Of a stretch of 64,000 nt of DNA, positions 17,214 to 27,600 are shown in pieces. Source of the stretch: Clostridiaceae bacterium (GTDB lineage: Bacteria > Bacillota > Clostridia > Lachnospirales > Lachnospiraceae); NCBI GenBank assembly GCA_910575795.1, contig CAJTGE010000012.1:62001-126000 (forward strand), in the 5' to 3' direction. The notes beneath the pieces are model-generated. The model worked only from the letters and a program-made list of their open reading frames with translations. It was not told the origin of the DNA and ran no database searches. Numbering within the stretch: the stretch's first letter is position 1; each line of letters starts with the position of its first letter. The position numbers and the translations under genes were made by a program.

Positions 17214-17242
17214 ATCATAGCAATCAATTGTGGCTTTGTCAA
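17214..17242 (-). promoter_or_regulatory. Promoter of ilvN-ilvC
   Basis: On the minus strand a perfect TTGACA (17242-17237) and TATGAT (17219-17214) are 17 bases apart. No T-box leader fits in the short untranslated region, so control is probably by a DNA-binding protein. Confidence 0.8.
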
Positions 17243-17252
17243 CTAACTAAAT

Positions 17253-17269
17253 GGAATAGATTCTATTCC
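17253..17269. promoter_or_regulatory. Palindrome upstream of the ilvN -35 box (second putative operator)
   Basis: GGAATAGA-T-TCTATTCC is a perfect 8+1+8 inverted repeat, 11 bases upstream of the -35 box. It differs in sequence from the downstream palindrome, which suggests two different regulators or an activator site. Confidence 0.5.
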
Positions 17270-17388
17270 TTAACGGTATATGGCCGCCCGTTTCAGACAG
17301 GTCTGCGCAGACGCCGCGGGATACACCGGCCGGGAAGATGCGCAGCCTGTGCGCGCAGGTAATATTCATATCCTTTTTCGTTATGTAC

Positions 17389-18273
17389 TCAGACATCCGG
17401 GCCGGCATCCGGATCCCACGTCCTGTATTTAAACGCCATCTTCATCTCGCTTCCCACGCTGATCATAACGTCGTCATCCGGAATCTCTTCCCTGGTATAC
17501 CATCCGGCCTCTGACAGCTCGTCCTCCTGAAGGCGGATCGTATCATCTCCGTCAAGCTCTGCAAAAAAACCGATCATCTCTGTATCTGTAAAAGCCCAGG
17601 GCTGGCTTTTGAAATAACGGATATGTTTGACCTTTAACCCTACTTCTTCCATCACCTCGCGCCGGACCGTCTCCTCAAAGGTTTCGCCAATTTCGACAAA
17701 GCCCGCGATCAAGGCGTACCCCCTGTAGGGCCGGTCCCGGTAACGGGACATTAAAAGCCGATCCCCGTCTGTGATTGCCACAATCACCGCCGGAGAAATC
17801 TTCGGGTATTCAATCTGCCCGCAGGAAGGGCAGACAAGAGCCCGCTCGGTCCGGCTTTCTGTCATAGCTGACGCACAGCGGCCGCAAAAACGGCGGCTCT
17901 GCCTCCACCTCCACAACTGCGTGGCCGTGATCGCAGCAAATGACTGATAAGCCGGCTCCATCGTCCTGAAATACTGGGTTTTCTTCCACTGAAGGCCGGG
18001 ATTTTCGGGGGAATCCGCACAGGCAGAGTCCTCCTCTGAAGGCTCGACGAGAAAATACGGCTTCTCATCAATCGAAAATAAATAAACCGCCCTGGTAAAT
18101 GCCTCCGGAAAAACCGGCAGAATCTGCGAAAAGCAGGGGATCGCAGCCTGCGTCTCCTCCCCGCAAAGCAGAAGCGTTTTATTCTGCACAATACAAAGCG
18201 CGTAATCCGATGCCGTTGGCTTAAGATCCCGGTAAGCGTTATCATAGCGGTGCGGTGCAATATCCTGTATCAT
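17389..18273 (-). CDS. nudC: NAD(+) diphosphatase / NADH pyrophosphatase
   Basis: The 294-residue protein has the NudC layout: an N-terminal domain, a four-cysteine zinc ribbon (FCGRCASAM and VCPSCGQIEYP, about residues 128-155), and a Nudix domain. The Nudix box GFVEIGETFEETVRREVMEE is at about 184-203. The NADH-specific motif appears as SQPWAF near residue 221, where SQPWPF is usual. It hydrolyses NAD(H) to NMN(H) and AMP, and relatives also remove NAD caps from RNA. GGAGAG precedes the ATG, and a clear promoter lies at 18339-18367. Confidence 0.92.
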   Translation of the reverse strand: MIQDIAPHRYDNAYRDLKPTASDYALCIVQNKTLLLCGEETQAAIPCFSQILPVFPEAFTRAVYLFSIDEKPYFLVEPSEEDSACADSPENPGLQWKKTQYFRTMEPAYQSFAAITATQLWRWRQSRRFCGRCASAMTESRTERALVCPSCGQIEYPKISPAVIVAITDGDRLLMSRYRDRPYRGYALIAGFVEIGETFEETVRREVMEEVGLKVKHIRYFKSQPWAFTDTEMIGFFAELDGDDTIRLQEDELSEAGWYTREEIPDDDVMISVGSEMKMAFKYRTWDPDAGPDV

Positions 18274-18338
18274 CTGTACTCTCCATTCTGTCTGCAGTCA
18301 ATTAACAGCTCCTCATCCAACTGTCTGTGAACAGTTAC

Positions 18339-18367
18339 ATTGTATTGCTTTTCAGTCCGGGTTGCAA
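18339..18367 (-). promoter_or_regulatory. Promoter of nudC
   Basis: On the minus strand TTGCAA (18367-18362) and TACAAT (18344-18339) are 17 bases apart. A TGTGAACAGTTAC motif at 18326-18338, similar to the ends of the neighbouring repeat element, overlaps the expected start site. Confidence 0.65.
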
Positions 18368-18407
18368 GCAGATATTAAACCGATATGCGGCGATATGCAA
18401 AAATCAG

Positions 18408-18570
18408 TTACTGTTCACACACCAGACAATGCGAGGTGTTTTTTGTGAGCGCATCGCAGCGGAAGTCACGGAAAACCCGAGGGCAGCGGCGCCAAACCGC
18501 GTTTTTTTGCGGTTTGTGCGCATCGCGAAGCGTGTTACTGGGCACAGCCCGGCAGGGGTGTGAACAGTAA
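18408..18570. repeat. 163-bp inverted-repeat element (MITE-like)
   Basis: Its ends are perfect 13-bp inverted repeats, TTACTGTTCACAC (18408-18420) and GTGTGAACAGTAA (18558-18570). Inside are an AACCGC/GCGGTT hairpin around a T-run and no gene. It fills most of the nudC upstream gap and ends 20 bases from the stop of the NuoE-like gene. Confidence 0.7.
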
Positions 18571-18590
18571 TAAAAATCATGCCGTTCATG

Positions 18591-19151
18591 TTACGCTTCA
18601 CGGTTTCCTTTGGAACATAGCGGCATGCTGTCATCTTCCGCCAGCTCCCCGTCAAACAGCATATTCGGCGCCGTCCTGCAGTGCTTTAGACAACTCCTTG
18701 TCTCCAGCAATACGGTTCCGTCCGCGGACAATGCCCCCTCAGGCGGAATCGCGCCCTCAATGCCCAGCCGCTTCTTAAGCCTCCCAAGCCGTTTTTCCTG
18801 CTGTTTTCTGTGTTCCTTACTCATACACCGTTCTCCCGTACAGACCGTGATCCGGTGCTCATACGCCGCAGGCTTTAAGCTTTTATAAAGTTTCATAATA
18901 CAGTCAATGACGCTCTCCTTCACTCCCGCCGCCTCGGCCGCCAGCGCCCGGCATTCCGGAGAAATAAATCCCCGGATCTCCTGAATCTCCTTCAGCATCG
19001 CCGCAATCGTTTCCTGAGAGGCCGGCTTCTTCATGCTGGAATAAAAGCTCCAAACTTCCGCCAGCTCCTGGCTCTTCTCCTTCCTCTTTTCCTGCGCCCT
19101 TTCCTGTGAATCCTCCTGTTTTGAAAAAAGCTCCTTTAAATATCCCATCAT
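18591..19151 (-). CDS. NuoE-like [2Fe-2S] thioredoxin-fold protein, stand-alone
   Basis: About 186 residues from an ATG at 19151 (AGAGGTG just upstream; a longer reading starts at 19193). After a highly charged N-terminal helix, the protein has the helical NuoE N-domain and the thioredoxin-like cluster domain. The four cysteines ITVCTGERC and SCLKHCRTAPN match the C-x4-C and C-x3-C spacing of NuoE/HydC-type 2Fe-2S domains. Such subunits work with a flavin subunit (NuoF or HydB), but none is adjacent, so the electron partner is unknown. The charged region before the domain (KQEDSQERAQEKRKEK) is not typical. Confidence 0.7.
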   Translation of the reverse strand: MMGYLKELFSKQEDSQERAQEKRKEKSQELAEVWSFYSSMKKPASQETIAAMLKEIQEIRGFISPECRALAAEAAGVKESVIDCIMKLYKSLKPAAYEHRITVCTGERCMSKEHRKQQEKRLGRLKKRLGIEGAIPPEGALSADGTVLLETRSCLKHCRTAPNMLFDGELAEDDSMPLCSKGNREA

Positions 19152-19273
19152 ACACACCTCTGCCCTGTCACTATTTTCCATCATTATGCGCAAAACAGAA
19201 TCATATCATTCATCATGAATCCACTTTTTCCGTCCCTCCCCGGCAAACCGTGAACCGACAGCCCAAATATCCA

Positions 19274-19302
19274 TTGACAGCCCCCCTTTTTTCCGCTACA
19301 AT
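19274..19302 (+). promoter_or_regulatory. Promoter of the DUF4392 gene
   Basis: A perfect TTGACA (19274-19279) and TACAAT (19297-19302) are 17 bases apart. The start near 19309 gives a leader of about 160 bases before the start codon. Confidence 0.8.
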
Positions 19303-19308
19303 TGAGAC

Positions 19309-19433
19309 AGAAAATGAAGTAACGGCAATCTCTCCCCGCCGTTCCCAAAACACATTCTTTACGGGACTCCCGTCCGGATCTCCCCCTCTCAGATAAGAAC
19401 CCTGAACCCCGTAAGAATAGACGGGTCTTTTTT
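19309..19433 (+). promoter_or_regulatory. Attenuator or riboswitch-like leader of the DUF4392 gene
   Basis: The leader contains AACGGC/GCCGTT and ACGGGA-CT-CCCGT hairpins, then a terminator (ACCCCGT 19406-19412, ACGGGT 19421-19426, then six T). TTACGGG at 19359-19365 can pair with CCCGTAA at 19408-19414, and CCCGTC with GACGGG, which would break the terminator. Mutually exclusive folding of this kind is the hallmark of transcription attenuation. I do not match it to a known riboswitch class, and there is no obvious leader peptide. Confidence 0.55.
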
Positions 19434-19468
19434 GTTCCGTTAAATAACACACTGGAGGAACCATACTT

Positions 19469-20395
19469 ATGAAGTTTTATGAACGCTTAGATGCCATAAT
19501 GAAACAGGATTTCGGCGCAAGGGGGCTTTTGAGCTCGCTCCCCGCCTCCCCGATCGCACAAACGGCGCGCTCCCTCGCGCAGGCCAGGCATGCCATACTC
19601 CTGACCGGCTTTCCTGTGCGCCTTCCGGACGGCAGCGTCGTCGGAGAGACAGACGGGCCTTCCGGGACCGCCAACTTAGCCTACGCTCTGATGGAGACAG
19701 GCTGCCGGGTGTCCGTCGTTACAGATTCTGTTTCCCACGCTCTCTTAGAGGCGGCTCTTGCCCTGCGCGTTCCGTCGGCAGAGCTGATTCTGCTCCCGAA
19801 ATCCGAACCGGAACCATTTATCGCAGAGCTTGTAGAAACGCTTAAGCCAACTCATTTTATCAGTCTCGAACGGCCCGGGAAGGCGGCGGACGGCCATTAC
19901 CATAACATGCGCGGCGAACAGATTGACGACATGCTCACCGATTCCGCCGCCTTTCTTTCGGAGTCGAAAAGAGCCGGGGCTGTCACCATCGCCATCGGAG
20001 ACGGCGGTAATGAGATGGGCATGGGCGCTTTCCGGAAAGAAATCGTGGCAGGCGTCGCCTGCGGAGATATGATCTGCGCCAGCGAAGCGGCTGACTTCAC
20101 CCTGGCAGGCGGCGTCTCCAACTGGTGGGGCTGGGGTATCGCCGCCCTTTTATCCATCCAGCTCGGCCGTTCCCTTCTTCCCTCTGAGGAGACAGAGGCA
20201 AGGCTTTTACGGCAGGTGGTTCTGGCAGGCGGGGTAGACGGAGCGACAAAGGAGGCTACTGTCACAGTAGACAATCTTTCACTTGAAACCAACCTGTCCG
20301 TCCTGCGCGCTGTGTCCGGACTGACCGTTGACGCGCTTGCCTCTGACCGGAAAAAAGCCGGCCAAAAGGCGGTTCTTCAGCAGGCGGATGCCTGA
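19469..20395 (+). CDS. DUF4392 protein (D-glutamate cyclase-like domain)
   Basis: The 308-residue protein is a full-length member of the DUF4392 family, which makes up the catalytic part of mitochondrial D-glutamate cyclase. Recognisable blocks are LLTGFPVRLPDGSVVGETDG (about 49-68, with the substrate-binding look of a phosphate or carboxylate loop), FISLERPGKAADGHYHNMRG (about 130-149) and IAIGDGGNEMGMG (about 172-184). In vertebrates the enzyme converts D-glutamate to 5-oxoproline; the bacterial substrate is not established. GGAGGA lies 10 bases before the ATG. The last 19 bases overlap the end of the convergent wall-binding gene, and expression appears to be controlled by the leader. Confidence 0.82.
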   Translation: MKFYERLDAIMKQDFGARGLLSSLPASPIAQTARSLAQARHAILLTGFPVRLPDGSVVGETDGPSGTANLAYALMETGCRVSVVTDSVSHALLEAALALRVPSAELILLPKSEPEPFIAELVETLKPTHFISLERPGKAADGHYHNMRGEQIDDMLTDSAAFLSESKRAGAVTIAIGDGGNEMGMGAFRKEIVAGVACGDMICASEAADFTLAGGVSNWWGWGIAALLSIQLGRSLLPSEETEARLLRQVVLAGGVDGATKEATVTVDNLSLETNLSVLRAVSGLTVDALASDRKKAGQKAVLQQADA

Positions 20396-21531
20396 AACGG
20401 ATTTTCACCGGACTCCTTTTCAAGCCTCCCTTCCGGATCGAGGTAATACCAGCGCCCCTTCCACTCCTGCCAGCAGCTTGTTTTCGCCGCCCCCATTCCG
20501 TCGAAATAGTACCAGCAGCCGTCGAGAAACAGCCAGTTTTCCTGCGGCATACAGCCGTCCTTTTCCAGATAAAATTTCTGGTTCTCCTTAAAACGCCATC
20601 CTGACGCCTCTTCCTCCGGGAGCTCCTCTCCCGGAACGGCGTCTGCCTCCTTCTGAAATATAGAAGCGCAGAGCCCGTCCCGAATCTGATCCGCCTCCTC
20701 TTTTCTCACCTGCCTAAGTCCCGATTCGGCCGGACTGCCCTTTTTCCCGCTCTCTGTCAGGGGATAAACCTTACAGTAATAGATCCCGCTCTCCTGCATC
20801 AGCGGCGCAAAATCATATGTAAGACCGGCCGTCCGGTGGGGATATCCTACCCGCCTCTGGTTGCGGTACAGCATCGCCAGATAGGACGAAGCATTGGGGG
20901 CGGCCTCCCATCTCGCGCATGTTCCTTCCAGCGCCGCGCGCCCGATCTCCCCCACAAGCTCGCCGGGCGCCTCAAGCTCCACCGTCAAAAGCAGGCTCTG
21001 TCCCGCATCCCCGCGGACTGCCTTGGTGCAGACCGCGGAAACCCCCGAAAAGCGTATTTCATCCTGATCTATCCGGCCAAACACATCCTCATCTTCCGCC
21101 GTCAGCTCAATTTTAATATACCGGGTTCCCTCTTCCTCCGTCCCTTGCTTTGATTCGTTTCTCTCCTCCTCTGTGATTCCTTCCTTCCCTGTCTCTTCCT
21201 CCTCGCTTTCCTTGTCCGGATATGGTATCCCATCCGCGGGATCCGGAAAAACAGACGGGCCGTTTCCCGGATTCCCAGCCTCCCCTGACTGCCAGATGCC
21301 TGTTACTGTGTACTGGCTGCTGGCGCAGTATGCCTCCACCAGCGGCCATCCGTCCTCCTCAAAGGACTCCGCCTCCAGACGTATCTTAATCTCCCGTATC
21401 TGCGCCGCTGCCGCTGGCATACTCCCCAGAAAGCTGAATCCGGCTGCAAAAACGGTCAGGGCGGAGGCCCTGATGCAGCGGTTCATCCTGAAACGGCTGA
21501 TTCTGCTTGTTCTTTTTATCATAAATGACAT
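20377..21531 (-). CDS. Secreted protein with C-terminal cell-wall-binding repeats
   Basis: From the ATG at 21531 the protein is 384 residues, with a signal peptide ending in MPAAAA about residue 43. A middle region of unknown fold includes an acidic low-complexity segment (EEEETGKEGITEEE), then a fibronectin- or Ig-like part (TCARWEAAPNASSYLAMLYR). The last 70 residues are choline-binding-type repeats, for example NWLFLDGCWYYFDGMGAAKT and GRWYYLDPEGRLEKE, which hold proteins to wall polymers non-covalently. It is the last gene of the four-gene surface-protein locus, about 100 bases after the giant gene. Its 3' end overlaps the convergent DUF4392 gene by 19 bases. Confidence 0.75.
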   Translation of the reverse strand: MSFMIKRTSRISRFRMNRCIRASALTVFAAGFSFLGSMPAAAAQIREIKIRLEAESFEEDGWPLVEAYCASSQYTVTGIWQSGEAGNPGNGPSVFPDPADGIPYPDKESEEEETGKEGITEEERNESKQGTEEEGTRYIKIELTAEDEDVFGRIDQDEIRFSGVSAVCTKAVRGDAGQSLLLTVELEAPGELVGEIGRAALEGTCARWEAAPNASSYLAMLYRNQRRVGYPHRTAGLTYDFAPLMQESGIYYCKVYPLTESGKKGSPAESGLRQVRKEEADQIRDGLCASIFQKEADAVPGEELPEEEASGWRFKENQKFYLEKDGCMPQENWLFLDGCWYYFDGMGAAKTSCWQEWKGRWYYLDPEGRLEKESGENPFQASAC

Positions 21532-21632
21532 ACCCCGCTTTCCTTCGCGGCAGCCGCCAGATGTGCATACGAAGATGCTCATCCGGCCATCTGCCCGCGA
21601 AAATCATAATTTCTTCGTGCTGTGTAACAAAT

Positions 21633-24600
21633 TTAGCGCCTTATGTTTCTCTCCCGCTCCCCTTTTCTGTCTGAAGCCCGTCTTGTATACAAAATCAGAA
21701 GCAGCAGCGCGGCCGCTGCCAGGCCGGTTATCAGGAAGCCTTCCGGTATCGGCAGAGGAGCTTTCCCCTGTCCCTCTCCCTCCCCGGTTTTCGGAAGCGG
21801 GGGAATCGTTTCGGCTCTCAGCCAGATATCCCCCTTTCCTTCTATGGTTTCGTCATAGTAAAGCGTCAGCGTCCCCTCGACCGGTATATCCGGCTTTTTC
21901 GGCGTCTGCGGGCGGCCAGGCCGCTCCGGCCTCCCGGGCTTCTGGGGCGGCGTCTTTTCATCGTACATCAGAACGGTAATGCCCTGCCCATTTTCCGGAA
22001 CCGTAAAGGTAACCGGATCGGACATCTCATATCCGGCAGGCGCGGACTCCTCTGCCAGACGGTAGGAAGCGCCTGCCTCCAATACCCCCGTAAATTCTCT
22101 GGAACCGCTCTCATCCGTTGTAAAGCGGCATACCTCCTGGCCGTCCTCTGTCTCGATCCGCAGCGCCGCCCCGGGAAGAGGGCCGATCGGCGTTGTCCCG
22201 TCGCTCTCAACCGCTAATTTCCGTATCGTCACTCTTGTAGGCGTATTGACAAGCTCCAAAACGATTTCCCCGCCTTTTTCCGGAACGGTAAAGAGAATCG
22301 GCCCGGCCATGGCGTACCCGGCCATGGGCATCCTTTCCTCCAGACGGTAAGCAGCTCCGGCCAAAAGCGCGGCCTGAACCAGATGCGGCGTCCCGTCCGA
22401 AACCCACTGCTCCACGACGGTTCCGTCCGGAGTGCAGATCGTAAGCTGCGCCCCGGCCAGATCGTCCGTCTCTCCTTCTTTCTCCCCGGGCTCTGTCTTC
22501 CTGACAATCACCCGGACTGGCTGATCCTCCATCTGGATTCGCAGAGCGCCGCCTTCCTCTGGCGCTGTAAACGCGATATCCTCTGCCCGGCCGTAGCCGG
22601 GAGGCGCTTCACGCTCTCTGAGAACCGCGGATTCACCCGGACTTAAAACAGCTTCAACCTGGTGAACAAAACCGTCGGAAACCCATTCCTCCAAAAGTGT
22701 CCCGTCCTGCGCCAGCAGCTCCATCTTAGCTCCGGAAACACCCTTTCCCGTCTCGAAATCCGTTTTCCCGGCCAAAATTTCCACAGGCGCATCCGTCATG
22801 TCAAACCATACCGGAGCCGCCTCCCCATTAAACCCAAAGGAGCGGCGTCCGGTCAGGGCAAACGTTCCGTCTGAATACCCTGTATGCTCTGTCAGGATGT
22901 ACGTCCCGTCTTTTGTAAACAGCTCCCGCCTGCTTCCATCGCGTTTTTCGTAGAAAAATACAGCGCTTTCCGGATTCTTCCCGGTTGTTCCCTCTGTATT
23001 CCGGCTGTTTTTCGCGTGCATGGCCGCTTCTGTCTCCCGCCTGGTTTCCTCAGTCTCCTCGATCTGATAACGTGTTCCCCACGGCAGGCCGGTAAACGTA
23101 ACCGCCTCCCCCGCCGCCAGGGAAACCACATCCCCGCTCCGAATCCTTCCGGTAAGGCTTCCCTTAAAGGGAACAAGCCCTGTAAAATCCTCCCCGGACG
23201 AACCGCGCAGATGGATCCGATACGAAAAGCGCCCCGTTACGCTCCCGGCCCCTGTGCCTGTCACACGGTTTACAAGCGTCAGGCTTCCGGCCTCCCCAAT
23301 GGGGTTTACGGCTTCATATACTTCACCCTCCAGCTCCAGCGCACACCGGATCACACCCTCCGCCTCCGGCCGCGCCGCTGCTGTGAGAACGAGCCTGCAT
23401 TCCTCACCGGGCTTCAAAATGCCTGTTTCAGCCTCCAAAACGCCCGGTTGTCCCTTCATGTTCCATGCCGCCGACGAATTCGCAGGCATCCACTCAAGGC
23501 CGTTGCCCAGCCGTACAAGGGCCGTATACCCCTTCTCCTCCTTTTCTGTATTTTTGCATGTCGCTTCATAGCGTATCACGCTGCCGGAAAGAATGGCCGC
23601 GCCGCCTTTTCCGTTTGCGCTGAAAACCTCTATCCCCCTTTTTTCTTCATATTCCGGATTATATAGCGTCTTCTGATAGCCCTCTCCCGGCGTATTTTCC
23701 ACGCGCCACGACGCCAGCGCCCCGCCGTTTTCATCTTTGATGGCAAGAAGCGTCTCATCCGCCAGACGCCATCCCGGCGTATAGAGCCCGTCTGCGCCGC
23801 GCTTCATGCGGAATATGCGGCGCTCCGTCGTCTGCTCCGAACCATTTGTGTAGAAGGTCAGCTCCGTTTCTTCATAAAGCCTCCCTTCCCATACTTCTAA
23901 AACATCCGGCTCTTCTCCCTGCTTTGTCTGCTCCTGCCGCCCTCTGTCCTTTGTCCCTCCTTTCCCGTCTGGACCATGTTCATCCTCCCGCGGGCGGACG
24001 GGCAGGCTTTGCCCGTATGTCAGCTCATACTGCCCGCCGCTCTCCAAATCTGTGAGAATCCGCCTTGTGCCAGCCGCCCTTCTTCCCCAGATATCCAGCC
24101 TCTCAATCGCGTCCGGGAAATCGGAGGACGCTGTAAAGCGCACGCTTCCCGTACCTGTGGAAATGCCGGAAACCCGCCTCCCATCGTCAGATATGGAAAA
24201 TAGAACCGGTTCTGCCAGCGCATACCCTTTTGGCGCTTTCAGCTCCTTCAGGAGATACACCCCGCCCGCCGAGAGCACGCCTGCGACGAGATGGCTTCCT
24301 CCGCCGGAAATCCACGTCTCAACAGGAGGCCCGTCCTCTGTATAATTCCCGTTTTCTTCCTTTGTCTCATAGATTGCCAGCACGGCGCCTTTCACCAGAT
24401 GCCCGCTTTTGAAATCCGTTTTGGCTATCTCGATCCGCGTCGGCTCATTTGACGCCTCCAGCCGGTACAGCAAAAGCTTCTGATCCGGATCGTCTGAAAA
24501 GGTAAACGAATATTCCGTTACCGCCCGGGCGTAGCGCGGCGGGGGAATTACCTCTTTCACCGAAAAACGGTACGGTTTCCACACCCCGCCCACTGTTCTC

Positions 24601-27600
24601 CCGGTTTCCAGCTCCCCGCTGCGCGCGGTTCCGCTTTCGCCTGTCGCCATCAGAATATGCTCTCCTGTGTCGAGATTTTTAAGCTCGAACACCGCCTCCG
24701 CAAGCGTCAGCCCGGAATCCGCCGCGTCTGTCTTGACAATTTCCACCACTCCCTTCTTTTTCTCGTTGACCGCCTGAAACACCGCCTTCCCCTGTTCAAA
24801 CCGCCCTCCTGAAAGCGCCAGCCGCTGCGGTTCAAAGCCTTTGTATCCGTCCGGGGCCTCCTGCTCGGCCAGATAATAGATTCCGTCCTCCAGCCCTTCC
24901 AGCCGGTGCGGGCGCAGGCTTCCCACGGACTGCTTTTCCGGGATTCTTCCCGACTTGCGATCGTCCTCTGTATAAACGCCGTCTTCCCCCGACACCCACG
25001 AAGCGGCCAGATACGCCCCGTCCTCGCAAAAGCCGCCGTCCGGATCGGCTTTATAGAGCGCAAGCCTGGCGCCGGCCAGCGAAACGCCCGCTTCATCGGT
25101 CTTTACTATTTCGACCCCCTGCTTCCTGTTTTCCATACCGTAAAGCTGGATCTGTTCCGTCTGCGCAACCTCCACGACCCTGGGCGGCGCCGTTTCATAG
25201 CCGGGCGGCGTCTTTTCCTCTACCAGCACGTACGGCGTGCCGCTGGCCAGATAATCGATCCGGCGCCGTCCCTGCGCCGTGTCATAGCTGACCGCGTACG
25301 GGCTTTTCCTGTATGTAAGCGTCTGATAATTGAACTTGTAGTCAAAATTGTATCCACACTTTCCCTCTGCGTTTAAGCCGCGGCTGATATGGATCAAAAT
25401 CTGTTTTCCACTCTCCGTCTCCCACATCTGGCGCACCGATTCTTCGCCAACCGTGGCCTCGGCGTCTGTCAGCCGCGCGCTCCGCGCGGACAGCCAGCGA
25501 AGCTCCCCTGCGCCCGGATTCTTCTGGTACTGTCTTAAAAAGGCGTCCCTGTCTTCCTGGCAGACATCCGCGTCAAAGGTGAACGCCCCATCCCGGTATA
25601 CGGCCCTTTTACCTCCGTCCAGTGTATAGACAAGAGGGCTTTCGGACACACGGACAGCCTTTCTGGCCGCCTTCCAGCCCACCTCCTGAAAGGAAGGGCC
25701 ATATTCTGCGTACAGGGACTCAAAATTGTGGGTAAAACCGCTCTTTGTCTCCTCCTTTCGCGGTCCGAACACACGGGCAAAAATGGATTTCTCCGGATTT
25801 TCCTCATAATCGGACACTTCAATCGTCTCTGTGTATTCCAGGCAGTCATCCGCCGTCCAGGTATCGATCCGGACGTCCTTTTTGTACCTGGGAACCCCAT
25901 TCTCTGTGACAATCCCGCCGCTGTCCGTCTCCGCCTCATAAAGCGAGAGCACGGCCCCGGCCGCTGCGGGAAGCGCCTGTTTCTCTCCCTCCTTCTCTTC
26001 ATATTTGAGTATCTCCAGCTTGGTATGGTCGTTGGGGAGCGCGATGTGATGGAGCCCGCGCGTCCCGCTTATGGACACCCACTTCGACGCCGGAATATAG
26101 CCCGGCGGCGTGTGGATCTCTTCCAGAATATAGTCTCCCTTAGGAACCGCCTCCAGGTAAGCCGGCGTATCTCCCGCCGTCCACTGCGCCGTATAGGTAT
26201 GGATCCCGTTCTCTCCGTCCAGGACGTCCCACTGTGCAGGCGTATCCTCCATTTTTTCCAGATAATAGCCAAAGGGATGGGACGAAAGCTGGTCTGACGG
26301 AACGCGCCTTGCCCGGAACAGGGCGAGCTCTGCGCCCTTCACACTCCGGAAAGAATAGCCGGCCTTTCCCTCCTGCCGGATCTCTGTCTCATCAAACAGC
26401 CCATCCCGGTCCAGAACCGTTATTTTAAAGTTCTCAGGCGCGTCCACCTTTTCTATATAGGCGCTGATCGGCCAGTCCACCGCCCTCGCGATCGGCGCTG
26501 CCGTTCCGTCTTCCCCCACGGTCAATCCGACAGGCATGGTCTTCACATATCCGGCCGGAGGCACAAGCTCTTCCATGATATAACTGCCGGCCGGAACCCG
26601 TTTTAATACATCCGCCTGTCCCGGCGTCATGGCGTGGGAAAAGGGATCGTTTGGCGCCGCCTCCCCGGTGATCCAGGTGTTTTCCATGATATACCCTTCT
26701 CCCCGCCTGTGAAACAGCGGCTTATCATCCCGGTCTGACTCAGGATCCGGGCCGATATCAGCAAGCTCCCCGCTGGTCTGAATCTCCCAGGCGTTTGTAT
26801 TATACCTTCTTAAGCGATCGTCATATTTATAGCGGACAAAATCCCTGTCCCGGTCATAAACCGCCTCTCCTTTTTTATAGATTTTCTGCGATTTTTGGTA
26901 ATAAACCGGCTGCCCGTGTTCATTTAAGGCCGGGGAAAGCGACTTTTCCAGCTTCCCGTTCCGGTAGGTCCCAATCGTATATTCGTTCTCTGTATCAGAA
27001 AATATTGAGGCCAGACGGCCGGTCTTTATCTTCTCCCTTACGATCACATTTCCATACGGATCCCTCGAAATCCGGACCGGCCAGACCAAAACCCTTCCTT
27101 CCTCATCCTCCACATAAGCCATGCCCGTATAGGGCTCGACCAGGCTGTCCCTGTTTTTATCCGCGTCCAGATGGTACATCCTCGTCCCCTCCGGAACCTC
27201 TGTAAAGGCGCGATCCGCCTTGCTGTAGAGGAGTCCTTCCCAGTCCGGGCAGGTGATTTCAAGGAACGGGGCGCCGTTTTTCCATGCAAACAGCGCCATG
27301 CCTGCCTTTGCCTGAACCCGGTTTCCGTATGCGTCACGCCCATAGTACGCGCCATTTATCTCCTCCAGAACGGACAGATTCCCCAGATCATAGAAGAGAA
27401 TATCCGTATCCTCCCGTTCCACGGTCTTATAGATCCAGGTTCCCTCTCCCCGGTCGTCCTCCTGATCCGAATAGGAATAGCGCTTCAAATCTTCCGGATC
27501 CGCGCCGGCATCCGCTGATTTATCCAGCAGGTACTTCACCGCGGTTCCCGCATATCCCTTCTGGACATACATCCGCTTCACATTTCCGAACGCATCACGT

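Noticed and set aside
17160..17260. T-box leader for ilvN
   Set aside because: The promoter lies only about 55 bases from the start codon, leaving no room for a T-box.
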